DNA from: a virus
Virus record (IMG/VR): IMGVR_UViG_3300010885_034740
Coordinates: 1-28,515 of that record
Length of the DNA stretch: 28,515 nucleotides
Reading direction: 5' to 3' (one strand)
Made by a program: the position numbers and the translations under genes. The notes beneath the pieces were generated by a model. It was not told the DNA's origin, ran no database searches, and was given only the letters and a program-made list of their open reading frames with translations. Positions 1 through 4,453 of this stretch are shown here, piece after piece. Each line of letters starts with the position of its first letter. Position 1 is the first letter of the stretch.

Positions 1-32
1 GCGGCTTGTGCTTCAGCTCGTTGATCTATCAT
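1..32 (-). CDS. 5' end of an unidentified gene, cut by the window edge
   Basis: An ATG at 32 overlaps the TGA of the upstream 47-residue gene (ATGA), the junction style used throughout this cluster. Only about ten codons are visible (MIDQRAEAQA) before the window ends. The frame is open to the edge. The overlap suggests translational coupling. Function cannot be judged. Confidence 0.5.
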   Translation of the reverse strand, partial: MIDQRAEAQA

Positions 33-172
33 GAGCTCAAGTCCCAAGGATTACGCAGTTCGCCACGCTCGCTTGATATGAAGTCTCGATCGACCCACAT
101 GTTCCAGTGATTGGTGTTGTTCACTTTCAAGGTCATCATGATGGCTCTAAGATTACGACCTCGGGGTGTCAT
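29..172 (-). CDS. Small hypothetical protein, 47 aa
   Basis: The frame starts at an ATG at 172 inside an ATGA overlap with the end of the 230-residue gene and stops at a TGA that overlaps the next ATG, so it is stitched to both neighbours by 4-base overlaps. The product is basic at the N-terminus (MTPRGRNLRAIMM) and has a Trp-rich middle (NHWNMWVDRDF). There is no signal peptide or membrane segment. I do not recognise a family. Position between two coupled frames is the main reason to call it real; its function is unknown. Confidence 0.55.
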   Translation of the reverse strand: MTPRGRNLRAIMMTLKVNNTNHWNMWVDRDFISSERGELRNPWDLSS

Positions 173-861
173 GCTTCCTCTGAACGCACAGCAATCTGCT
201 CACCGGTTCTGGGATCAACCCAGCTCATGAGTTCGGGTCTCACACGACCAAACTTGTCAATCTTTTCACCAATGCTTCGGGGTTCAATTGGACCGATAAC
301 TTCGTAGCTGATCATGCCATTACGATACTTGCGGAACACAGTGTGAACCTTTTTGTTCTTGGCTCTATACTCCGGATCCGGATGTGGAATGAATGGTGTG
401 TAAAATTGGTTTTGTATTTCGCTTTCTGGCGGTAGACCAGGATCACGGTCCGGCACTGGCTTGAGGTCTTCTACAGGCACCAGTTCGCTACGATCCACAT
501 ACGGATTGTCACCGCCGGTGAACTTGGCGTCCACTGTGATGCCGTTTAACACATCCATTGCGACCTGATACTTTAACTTGTTGGCACGACCTTTGAGGTT
601 TAGCACATGACCTGTTTGGTCATACACGAAGCGTTCCAGTTCGGTGGCAGTTGGGAAGTCGGTCATTAGGCCGTCTATGTCGTATTCAGGCTGTTCGGGT
701 TCGGTGGCACGGTGTGCTTGAACCGCACGCTGTATACGTTCGTTGTCTGTTTCAGTGATTTCCGTTGCAAGTGCCGCTGCTTTGAGACCAGGATCTACTG
801 CTTCGGTTGGGGTATCCCAGGGATCTGATTCAGGGGTGTTGATGGGGGTTTTCTTAGTCAT
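169..861 (-). CDS. Hypothetical phage protein, 230 aa
   Basis: The start is ATG at 861, preceded by AAGGAAAGCA, a good ribosome binding site. The N-terminal third is acidic, Pro/Thr-rich and looks disordered. The middle is proline-rich (DRDPGLPPESE; PFIPHPDPEY), followed by a basic stretch (RAKNKKVHTVFRKYRNG) and a C-terminus with WVDPRTGEQ. No catalytic motif or membrane segment is visible. It lies downstream of the small-terminase-like gene and has a predicted late promoter whose transcript would begin with a perfect hairpin. A packaging or head-assembly role would fit the place but is only inference. No family recognised. Confidence 0.75.
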   Translation of the reverse strand: MTKKTPINTPESDPWDTPTEAVDPGLKAAALATEITETDNERIQRAVQAHRATEPEQPEYDIDGLMTDFPTATELERFVYDQTGHVLNLKGRANKLKYQVAMDVLNGITVDAKFTGGDNPYVDRSELVPVEDLKPVPDRDPGLPPESEIQNQFYTPFIPHPDPEYRAKNKKVHTVFRKYRNGMISYEVIGPIEPRSIGEKIDKFGRVRPELMSWVDPRTGEQIAVRSEEA

Positions 862-893
862 TGCTTTCCTTTTCTTTACGTGGCTTGACTGCT

Positions 894-920
894 ACAGCAC
901 TGAGATGGTCTCAGTGCTGT
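894..920 (-). other. Perfect 12-bp hairpin at the predicted 5' end of an mRNA
   Basis: Bases 894-905 and 909-920 are perfect inverted complements separated by three bases. No T tract follows on either strand, so it is not a normal intrinsic terminator. On the minus strand its first base, 920, is exactly six bases after the last A of the TAAATA motif at 926-931. That is where T4 late transcription would start, so the mRNA of the 230-residue gene would begin with this stem-loop. A 5'-terminal stem may protect the mRNA (inference). Confidence 0.6.
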
Positions 921-925
921 GTGAT

Positions 926-932
926 TATTTAT
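926..932 (-). promoter_or_regulatory. Predicted T4-like late promoter (ATAAATA)
   Basis: ATAAATA on the minus strand overlaps the stop codon of the upstream 112-residue gene. T4 geometry puts +1 at 920, the base of the hairpin. It would drive the 230-residue gene and those beyond it. Confidence 0.5.
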
Positions 933-1267
933 TTCTTCTTGTTGCGCATGACATATTCAGTTCCGCCCGCAGTTGGATTGCGTTTGGGACCACGGTCTGC
1001 GTCGAGTGGCTCGGTGGCTGCCATTCGTGATGGTTTCATGTCCACGCCTCGATCACCAAGTGCGTCTAACACAAATTTAGCAAGTGCCGGCTTTTCACCG
1101 GTCTCTTTTGACTTGACAAAGTCGGACCGTTTGCTACCGGGATTCTGATTGCCTGTTGTGGGACCACGGACTTGATTGATTGGCCGGGCTTCGGGGTTCT
1201 TTACACTCACACGACCTGTGGCATTTTTATTCTTTTCGATTAAGACTTGGCCTTTTTTCTGACTCAT
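929..1267 (-). CDS. Hypothetical basic phage protein, 112 aa
   Basis: The ATG at 1267 is chosen over an upstream in-frame codon because AAGGAAAATATC precedes it; the longer form would run into the preceding gene. The product is Lys/Arg/Asn-rich with low complexity (MSQKKGQVLIEKNKNATGR) and ends in RNKKK. A motif around residues 55-85 (KSKETGEKPALAKFVLDALGDRGV) could form a helix. No membrane segment or known domain is visible. Strong basicity would suit nucleic-acid or virion contact, but this is inference. It lies between a beta-rich structural candidate and the 230-residue gene. Confidence 0.7.
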   Translation of the reverse strand: MSQKKGQVLIEKNKNATGRVSVKNPEARPINQVRGPTTGNQNPGSKRSDFVKSKETGEKPALAKFVLDALGDRGVDMKPSRMAATEPLDADRGPKRNPTAGGTEYVMRNKKK

Positions 1268-1280
1268 GATATTTTCCTTG

Positions 1281-1769
1281 TTATACTGTGTAACCACTGG
1301 CAGCCTGCACTGTCAAAGTCACATTGGACAGGCGTGCTGGGTATGTCCATGTGCCGCCTGTCACCCAATTGGGTGCAAGTGCCAGGATCTGATAAACTGT
1401 TTCTATTGCAGGTGTTACTGTGACTGACAACGGACGATTCAATGTCTGTGACAGACCAATTACGGACAGGCCATCTGATGTGCCAAAATAATATGTGCCC
1501 ACAGGACCAGGTCCGACCTGATCCACTTGCACAGTAATGATCCAGGTTATGTCAGCGGCCAGCGTCAATTCACCTGTCGCTGTATCCAGACTGGCATCTG
1601 TGCCTACTGTATCGCCAAGGGTGCTGAATGTGACAGCGACCTGGTTGCCTGGGCTGTTGTATTGGGGAACACCTGGTGAGCCGTTTGTGTCATTGACCAA
1701 GTCAATAGTAAACAGATCCTGGAAGCCTGTGTTGTAAGCAGTCAATACTGTGGAGTTGATAATGGTCAT
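1281..1769 (-). CDS. Beta-rich putative virion protein, 162 aa
   Basis: The start is ATG at 1769 after AAAGGAATCGCAC. The sequence is Thr/Val/Gly-rich with alternating hydrophobic residues throughout. It has a pattern reminiscent of C1q/TNF-like jelly-roll heads of phage fibres: a conserved-looking strand near VAVTFSTLGD, an aromatic strand near GTYYFG and a final hydrophobic strand (SNVTLTVQAASGY). That assignment is a guess from pattern only. No signal peptide, membrane helix or catalytic motif is visible. It precedes the basic 112-residue gene and follows another beta-rich small protein. A decoration or fibre-tip role is possible. Confidence 0.7.
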   Translation of the reverse strand: MTIINSTVLTAYNTGFQDLFTIDLVNDTNGSPGVPQYNSPGNQVAVTFSTLGDTVGTDASLDTATGELTLAADITWIITVQVDQVGPGPVGTYYFGTSDGLSVIGLSQTLNRPLSVTVTPAIETVYQILALAPNWVTGGTWTYPARLSNVTLTVQAASGYTV

Positions 1770-1780
1770 GTGCGATTCCT

Positions 1781-2137
1781 TTAAGAGACCAGGGCGACTG
1801 GTGTGATGTAAACCGCAGCATTGCCCGACGAGGTCACAACACTGATATACAGTTTGGCAGTGGGGTCTTGGTTCTGACCGCCTGTGGTGGCTACAATCAC
1901 GCTGTCGCCATGTTGCACCACAAAGCTGTTGCCAGTTGTGGTGGCATTGGCTATGGTAGCAGTAGTAGTATTGGCTGTGCCAAAGTTCACAAACGCATCT
2001 ATGTTGGCATTGTTCACATTGTCAATTCGCAAATACTGTGTGCTGTAGGCACCAGTGCTCACAATGTTGCCTTGTGCGGCTGTGGTGTTGCCGGTTATGA
2101 GCGTGGTAGGACCTTGGGGTATAAACACCGAGCTCAT
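1781..2137 (-). CDS. Small Thr/Asn-rich putative virion protein, 118 aa
   Basis: The ATG at 2137 overlaps the TGA of the upstream gene (ATGA), implying coupling. The protein is rich in Thr, Ala, Asn and Val, with an expected all-beta fold (YLRIDNVNNANIDAFVNFG; LYISVVTSSGNAAVYITP). In size and texture it resembles the 108-residue protein at 23225-23551, though no clear shared motif is visible. Such small beta proteins are common as head decoration or tail accessory proteins in aquatic phages. The role is inferred and no specific family is recognised. Confidence 0.7.
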   Translation of the reverse strand: MSSVFIPQGPTTLITGNTTAAQGNIVSTGAYSTQYLRIDNVNNANIDAFVNFGTANTTTATIANATTTGNSFVVQHGDSVIVATTGGQNQDPTAKLYISVVTSSGNAAVYITPVALVS

Positions 2138-2532
2138 TGTGCGTTACCCTTGGTTGGACCGCGACCTAGATTGATTTGATCAGCGTTGCCTCTATAGTTC
2201 TGTCCGGCGCTGGGCATGAATGGTCTTGTGCCACCTGGTGTGCGAACCTGTGCACCACAGTTGATTGCGTCAGGGTTGGGCAAGTTTGTGCTGGGCACAC
2301 CACTTGTGGGTGCCTGTTTAGGACCTACGCCGGTTGGATTGGTGTTGCCTTTTAGTGCACCACGACCAAAGTTGCCTTCAGCGGCTCCACCGTGTTGGTT
2401 GCCTGAATACTTCTTTAATTGTTTGTAGCTGGGATGGTTTGAATCATTGTCCAGGCCCTCGGCCTTGTCCATACTATCATGTTGCCATGACGCTGTCTGT
2501 GTTCTTGTTATGCTACCTGAGTTCTTTTTCAT
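2134..2532 (-). CDS. Low-complexity Gly/Asn-rich hypothetical protein, 132 aa
   Basis: The start is ATG at 2532 in an ATGA overlap with the upstream gene, preceded by AAAGGAAAATT. The product is rich in Gly, Asn, Pro and Gln, with repeated GxGPxxG-like phrases (NLGRGPTKGNAQ at the end, FGRGALKGN in the middle). It is probably disordered. No motif or membrane segment is visible. It lies in a run of four overlapping or closely spaced small genes after the small-terminase-like gene. Function unknown. Confidence 0.65.
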   Translation of the reverse strand: MKKNSGSITRTQTASWQHDSMDKAEGLDNDSNHPSYKQLKKYSGNQHGGAAEGNFGRGALKGNTNPTGVGPKQAPTSGVPSTNLPNPDAINCGAQVRTPGGTRPFMPSAGQNYRGNADQINLGRGPTKGNAQ

Positions 2533-2789
2533 AATTTTCCTTTGGTGATCCTACGTGACTTGCGTGCAGGCGTCAGGTCCTGTCGTGTGTGTGCCACACT
2601 CTTCTCATATGCACTAGCCATTTCACTAGTGTGAGCACTGTGCTCCCGAGCGGATGGTTTGTTTTTTGCAGCTGATCGTTTCTCGCTGTAGGCAATGGCT
2701 AGACTTTGTTTTAAAGGTCGACCCGCTGCCAATTCTGCTTTTACATTTTTTCCAAATGCTTTTTTACTTGTGCTTTTGATCAGTGGCAT
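2529..2789 (-). CDS. DUF6496-like small basic protein, 86 aa
   Basis: ATG at 2789 gives the N-terminus MPLIKSTSKKAFGKNVKAEL. It is preferred over an upstream in-frame codon that would overlap the previous gene. The opening, followed by AGRPLKQSLAIAYSEKR, matches the pattern of short phage proteins I associate with DUF6496 (MPL..S.SKKA...N...E...GKP.KQA.AIA). The rest is basic and Ser-rich. No Shine-Dalgarno is visible; the predicted start of transcription from ATAAATA at 2798-2804 lies three bases before the ATG, so the message may be near-leaderless. Function of the family is unknown. Confidence 0.7.
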   Translation of the reverse strand: MPLIKSTSKKAFGKNVKAELAAGRPLKQSLAIAYSEKRSAAKNKPSAREHSAHTSEMASAYEKSVAHTRQDLTPARKSRRITKGKL

Positions 2790-2796
2790 AATATTA

Positions 2797-3132
2797 TTAT
2801 TTATCTCGCTCTGCGGCAACGGCCACAACCCGTAAGGCAGCCGCAAAGGCGTCGCTACGGGCCTGCACCAGGTCTGCACTATCGGTCACTTCGACCTGTT
2901 GGCGATCGGCCAAGACCTTGTCCATGATCATCTTTTCATAGATCACTCGAGTGCGACGGTCACCGTTTAAGATGGTGTCATGGTAGCCTTCGATGAGACT
3001 CTGCACGAATGGTTTGCCAATGGTCTGCTGTGCTTGGTCGATCAGGTCCTGCACTGTGACCTTGTTGCCGGATCCTTTTGGTCTGCCGGCTCCGGGTCTG
3101 ACTCCGCCTCGTGTTGTGCTTTTGGTTGTCAT
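2797..3132 (-). CDS. Putative terminase small subunit, 111 aa
   Basis: The N-terminus (residues 8-22, RGGVRPGAGRPKGSG) is the basic Gly/Arg/Pro opening typical of many phage small terminase-like proteins. It is followed by a helical region (VTVQDLIDQAQQTIGKPF) and a second helix with RTRVIYEKMIMDKVLAD. Small terminases recognise the packaging site on DNA and hand it to the large subunit. At 111 residues it is short for the family, and the large subunit is not in the window. An 'RPGAGRPKGS' start is also found in unrelated small DNA-binding phage proteins, so the assignment is moderate. A terminator and a late-promoter motif lie just upstream. Confidence 0.6.
   Translation of the reverse strand: MTTKSTTRGGVRPGAGRPKGSGNKVTVQDLIDQAQQTIGKPFVQSLIEGYHDTILNGDRRTRVIYEKMIMDKVLADRQQVEVTDSADLVQARSDAFAAALRVVAVAAERDK
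2798..2804 (-). promoter_or_regulatory. Predicted T4-like late promoter (ATAAATA)
   Basis: The motif overlaps the last codons of the small-terminase-like gene. Predicted +1 is 2792, three bases before the ATG at 2789, which has no visible ribosome binding site. Confidence 0.4.
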
Positions 3133-3162
3133 AATAGTTTAATTTTGATACCTTTTCAAACT

Positions 3163-3169
3163 TATTTAG
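3163..3169 (-). promoter_or_regulatory. Predicted T4-like late promoter (CTAAATA)
   Basis: It lies between a terminator (3176-3206) and the ATG at 3132. Predicted +1 is about 3157, leaving a 25-base leader with only a weak, distant AAAAGG. Confidence 0.45.
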
Positions 3170-3175
3170 TCTGGA

Positions 3176-3206
3176 TAAGAAAAAGCCCCGCAATCACTCG
3201 GGGCCA
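3176..3206 (-). terminator. Rho-independent terminator after the 82-residue gene
   Basis: Reading leftward, a 6-bp GC stem (3200-3205 with 3186-3191, eight-base loop) is followed by five Ts (3181-3185). It ends transcription of the gene at 3229-3477. A second weaker inverted repeat (about 3208-3231) overlaps that gene's stop codon. Confidence 0.8.
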
Positions 3207-3228
3207 AAACACTGATAGTATCTGTGTT

Positions 3229-3477
3229 TTAACTGGATACTGTCTCTACGGTGAGGTCATACATCCGAGCCAAACCAAATAGATGATCACTGTTGGCAAA
3301 ATAATAACCAGTTTGCTCACCACTGTCACCAAACGCTGGCCAGCGACGACTGCTCTCTGTCACTCGCTCAGGATTATACATCAGTGCTGTCACGATTATG
3401 GGATCAGCTGGATCGATATCCGCCATCATCTGGCACTCGGTCTCGTGATCCGTATTGGACCAAAATAATACTCGCAT
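3229..3477 (-). CDS. Hypothetical protein, 82 aa, probably early-expressed
   Basis: Two adjacent ATGs are possible (3480 and 3477). AAAGGAG sits only two bases from the first, so the second (MRVLFWSNTDHE) has normal spacing and is chosen. The protein is acidic and contains MMADIDPADPIIV and a C-terminal ARMYDLTVETVSS. No known domain is recognised. It has its own transcription unit: a near-consensus sigma-70 promoter upstream and an intrinsic terminator downstream. This suggests expression by host polymerase early in infection, perhaps as a host-interacting protein (inference from promoter type). Confidence 0.75.
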   Translation of the reverse strand: MRVLFWSNTDHETECQMMADIDPADPIIVTALMYNPERVTESSRRWPAFGDSGEQTGYYFANSDHLFGLARMYDLTVETVSS

Positions 3478-3498
3478 CATCTCTCCTTTACTATGTTA

Positions 3499-3534
3499 TA
3501 TTTATAGTATAGCATCAATCCTGTTAAAGGTCAA
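3499..3534 (-). promoter_or_regulatory. Tandem sigma-70 and late-type promoter
   Basis: Reading leftward: TTGACC (3529-3534), a 17-base spacer, then TATACT (3506-3511) with an extended -10 TGC just before it. The last base of the -10 begins TATAAATA (3499-3506), the full T4 late consensus. The gene at 3229-3477 could therefore be read early by host polymerase and late by a phage-modified one. Confidence 0.75.
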
Positions 3535-3565
3535 GTTCAGGTTTGCCGATTTGATAACGGAACAA

Positions 3566-3658
3566 TCACATTCGACGCCGCATTACAATCACCCAGATCA
3601 ACACTGGTGGCACCAGGATCAAGGCCAGCCACAAGCCCACCACACGCAACGCTGTCAC
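3566..3658 (-). CDS. Single-pass membrane micropeptide, 30 aa
   Basis: A GTG at 3658 overlaps the TGA of the 22-codon frame before it (GTGA), so translation would be coupled. The product is almost wholly a hydrophobic helix, residues 6-26, rich in Val, Leu, Ile and Trp with a PP kink at 17-18, ending in MRRRM. That charge pattern predicts an N-out/C-in single-pass inner-membrane peptide. Size is too small for a normal holin, but small phage membrane peptides acting in lysis control or superinfection exclusion are known. No family recognised; assignment rests on composition and coupling. Confidence 0.5.
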   Translation of the reverse strand: MTALRVVGLWLALILVPPVLIWVIVMRRRM

Positions 3659-3723
3659 GGTCGTCCCGGTATGGGATTTGGAATGGTCTTACGACCTGGT
3701 TGTCTTACTGGTCCTGCGCCCAT
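3655..3723 (-). CDS. Short leader-like frame, 22 aa
   Basis: The ATG at 3723 follows the stop of the 87-residue gene by one base, and AAGGAG lies eight bases upstream. The product is Pro/Gly/Arg-rich (GAGPVRQPGRKTIPNPIPGR). It ends in a GTGA overlap with the membrane micropeptide. The strong ribosome binding site shows that ribosomes are loaded here. It may serve mainly to deliver them to the next start, or be a short structural peptide. Unknown function. Confidence 0.45.
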   Translation of the reverse strand: MGAGPVRQPGRKTIPNPIPGRP

Positions 3724-3724
3724 A

Positions 3725-3988
3725 TTATGTTCTCCTTGGTATAAGTTGTTGTATCCCAAAATCTTGTGTTTCAAACTTGAGATTTAACTGTCTTGCCTGT
3801 CGATCTGCTGCCACTTGACTTGAATATGCTTGTTGTTGTGACAAGGTCTTTACCTCTTGTATCTGGCTGGGCCGTCTTCGACCCCACGTGATTGGAACAC
3901 CTTCACAGGTCACTACCCATAACTGTCGCATTTCAAACACTCGGTATTCGCCTTCGGGTAGTTCTCGACTGGCTAATATTCGTTTCAT
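3725..3988 (-). CDS. Hypothetical protein, 87 aa
   Basis: The start is ATG at 3988. The N-terminal half looks globular (EGEYRVFEMRQLWVVTCEG, with a GRRRPSQ turn) and the C-terminal half is a Gln/Ala-rich helix (SQQQAYSSQVAADRQARQL). No membrane segment or known motif is visible. There is no ribosome binding site. A TTAAATA motif at 3996-4002 would start transcription about two bases before the ATG, so it may be near-leaderless. The stop leads straight into the two micro-frames at 3566-3723, giving a three-gene unit. Confidence 0.65.
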   Translation of the reverse strand: MKRILASRELPEGEYRVFEMRQLWVVTCEGVPITWGRRRPSQIQEVKTLSQQQAYSSQVAADRQARQLNLKFETQDFGIQQLIPRRT

Positions 3989-3995
3989 AGGCAGT

Positions 3996-4002
3996 TATTT
4001 AA
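3996..4002 (-). promoter_or_regulatory. Predicted T4-like late promoter (TTAAATA), divergent pair
   Basis: Predicted +1 is 3990, two bases ahead of the ATG at 3988. It lies back to back with TATAAATA on the other strand (4006-4013). ATAGGC at 3987-3992 is inverted as GCCTAT at 4003-4008 and again at 4015-4020, which could be an operator. Confidence 0.4.
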
Positions 4003-4005
4003 GCC

Positions 4006-4013
4006 TATAAATA
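4006..4013 (+). promoter_or_regulatory. Predicted T4-like late promoter (TATAAATA)
   Basis: This is the exact T4 late consensus. Predicted +1 is 4019, the A of an ATG that opens a 64-codon frame, so the transcript would be leaderless. Confidence 0.45.
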
Positions 4014-4018
4014 TGCCT

Positions 4019-4213
4019 ATGTTCAACTTACCCGAAGCAAAGCCTCTTTATACTTGGCGACGAGTGGCTGGTGTGTGGCAACAGCAACCTAGTCAGAATC
4101 GGCGTGTTCCCGGTCGAGTTCACGAATTTGTTCAGTTGTGGCCCAGTATTGTTCAAGCGCGGCAAGCACGACTTGATCAGCTGCCGGACCCACTCGCTCG
4201 CGTAATCCCGTAA
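4019..4213 (+). CDS. Possible leaderless small protein, 64 aa, antisense overlap
   Basis: The frame opens with MFNLPEAKPLYTWRRVAGVW at the ATG where transcription from TATAAATA is predicted to begin. Its second half lies opposite the better supported minus-strand gene at 4089-4253. There is no ribosome binding site and no recognised domain; it is Arg/Gln/Pro-rich. It could be an artefact of codon structure on the other strand, or just the start of an antisense transcript. Low confidence. Confidence 0.25.
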   Translation: MFNLPEAKPLYTWRRVAGVWQQQPSQNRRVPGRVHEFVQLWPSIVQARQARLDQLPDPLARVIP

Positions 4214-4253
4214 GGTGTGCTTGTAATCTTAGTCGTTCAAACAGTATGGTCAT
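4089..4253 (-). CDS. Small helical hypothetical protein, 54 aa
   Basis: ATG at 4253 follows AGGAACACCCG; a longer in-frame version is rejected because it would start inside the promoter. The protein is mostly one or two amphipathic helices (MTILFERLRLQAHLTGLRER, then ALEQYWATTEQIRELDREHA) with an acidic end. No membrane segment is visible. A sigma-70 promoter with a perfect TATAAT lies 32 bases upstream of the ATG, so it is probably expressed early. Function unknown; its size and timing would suit a host-takeover or regulatory peptide, which is inference. Confidence 0.6.
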   Translation of the reverse strand: MTILFERLRLQAHLTGLRERVGPAADQVVLAALEQYWATTEQIRELDREHADSD

Positions 4254-4284
4254 CGGGTGTTCCTGTGTGGTTTTAGTAATGTTT

Positions 4285-4313
4285 ATTATACTACAACTAA
4301 ATACTTGTAGCAA
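4285..4313 (-). promoter_or_regulatory. Sigma-70 promoter for the 54-residue gene
   Basis: Reading leftward: TTGCTA (4308-4313), a 17-base spacer, then TATAAT (4285-4290). The -35 lies in the left arm of the 14-bp inverted repeat of the small RNA. The spacer contains the late promoter of that RNA on the other strand, so the two promoters overlap face to face. Confidence 0.65.
4297..4303 (+). promoter_or_regulatory. Predicted T4-like late promoter (CTAAATA) for the small RNA
   Basis: Predicted +1 is 4309, inside the first bases of a long perfect stem. The bases after the hexamer (CTTGTA) are identical to those after the motif at 5181-5187. Confidence 0.5.
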
Positions 4314-4437
4314 GAGACTGGTTCACCTTTCAACAGTGCCTGTCTTGATTCTCTCTAAAATCGACACAGTCTCTTGCTACCAATAATAACGATAAATGTG
4401 TCACATTGACCCCGGAAATTTCGGGGTTATTTTTTTG
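4309..4437 (+). ncRNA. Candidate small structured RNA, about 129 nt
   Basis: Bases 4307-4320 and 4367-4380 form a perfect 14-bp inverted repeat. Inside it, TGTC..GATT (4341-4350) pairs with AATC-GACA (4359-4366), giving a second stem with a two-base bulge and the loop CTCTCTAA. An intrinsic terminator follows at 4409-4436. A late-type promoter places +1 at 4309, within the outer stem. There is no coding frame or ribosome binding site. The 74-nt span is tRNA-sized but has no cloverleaf, so it is not a tRNA. It is a self-contained promoter-RNA-terminator unit of unknown function. Confidence 0.6.
4409..4436 (+). terminator. Rho-independent terminator of the small RNA
   Basis: A 6-bp stem (4409-4414 with 4422-4427) and seven-base loop are followed by TATTTTTTT (4428-4436). 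The opposite strand has no T tract, so it acts rightward only. Confidence 0.85.
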
Positions 4438-4441
4438 TGTG

Positions 4442-4448
4442 CTAAATA
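4442..4448 (+). promoter_or_regulatory. Predicted T4-like late promoter (CTAAATA) for the large RNA
   Basis: It comes right after the terminator at 4409-4436. Predicted +1 is 4454, one base before the GAGAGA that can close the large RNA domain. Confidence 0.5.
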
Positions 4449-4453
4449 TGTAT

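Noticed and set aside
4307-4380. tRNA-sized 74-nt element
   Set aside because: The outer stem is 14 bp and there are no D, anticodon or T arms and no CCA; it is not a tRNA.
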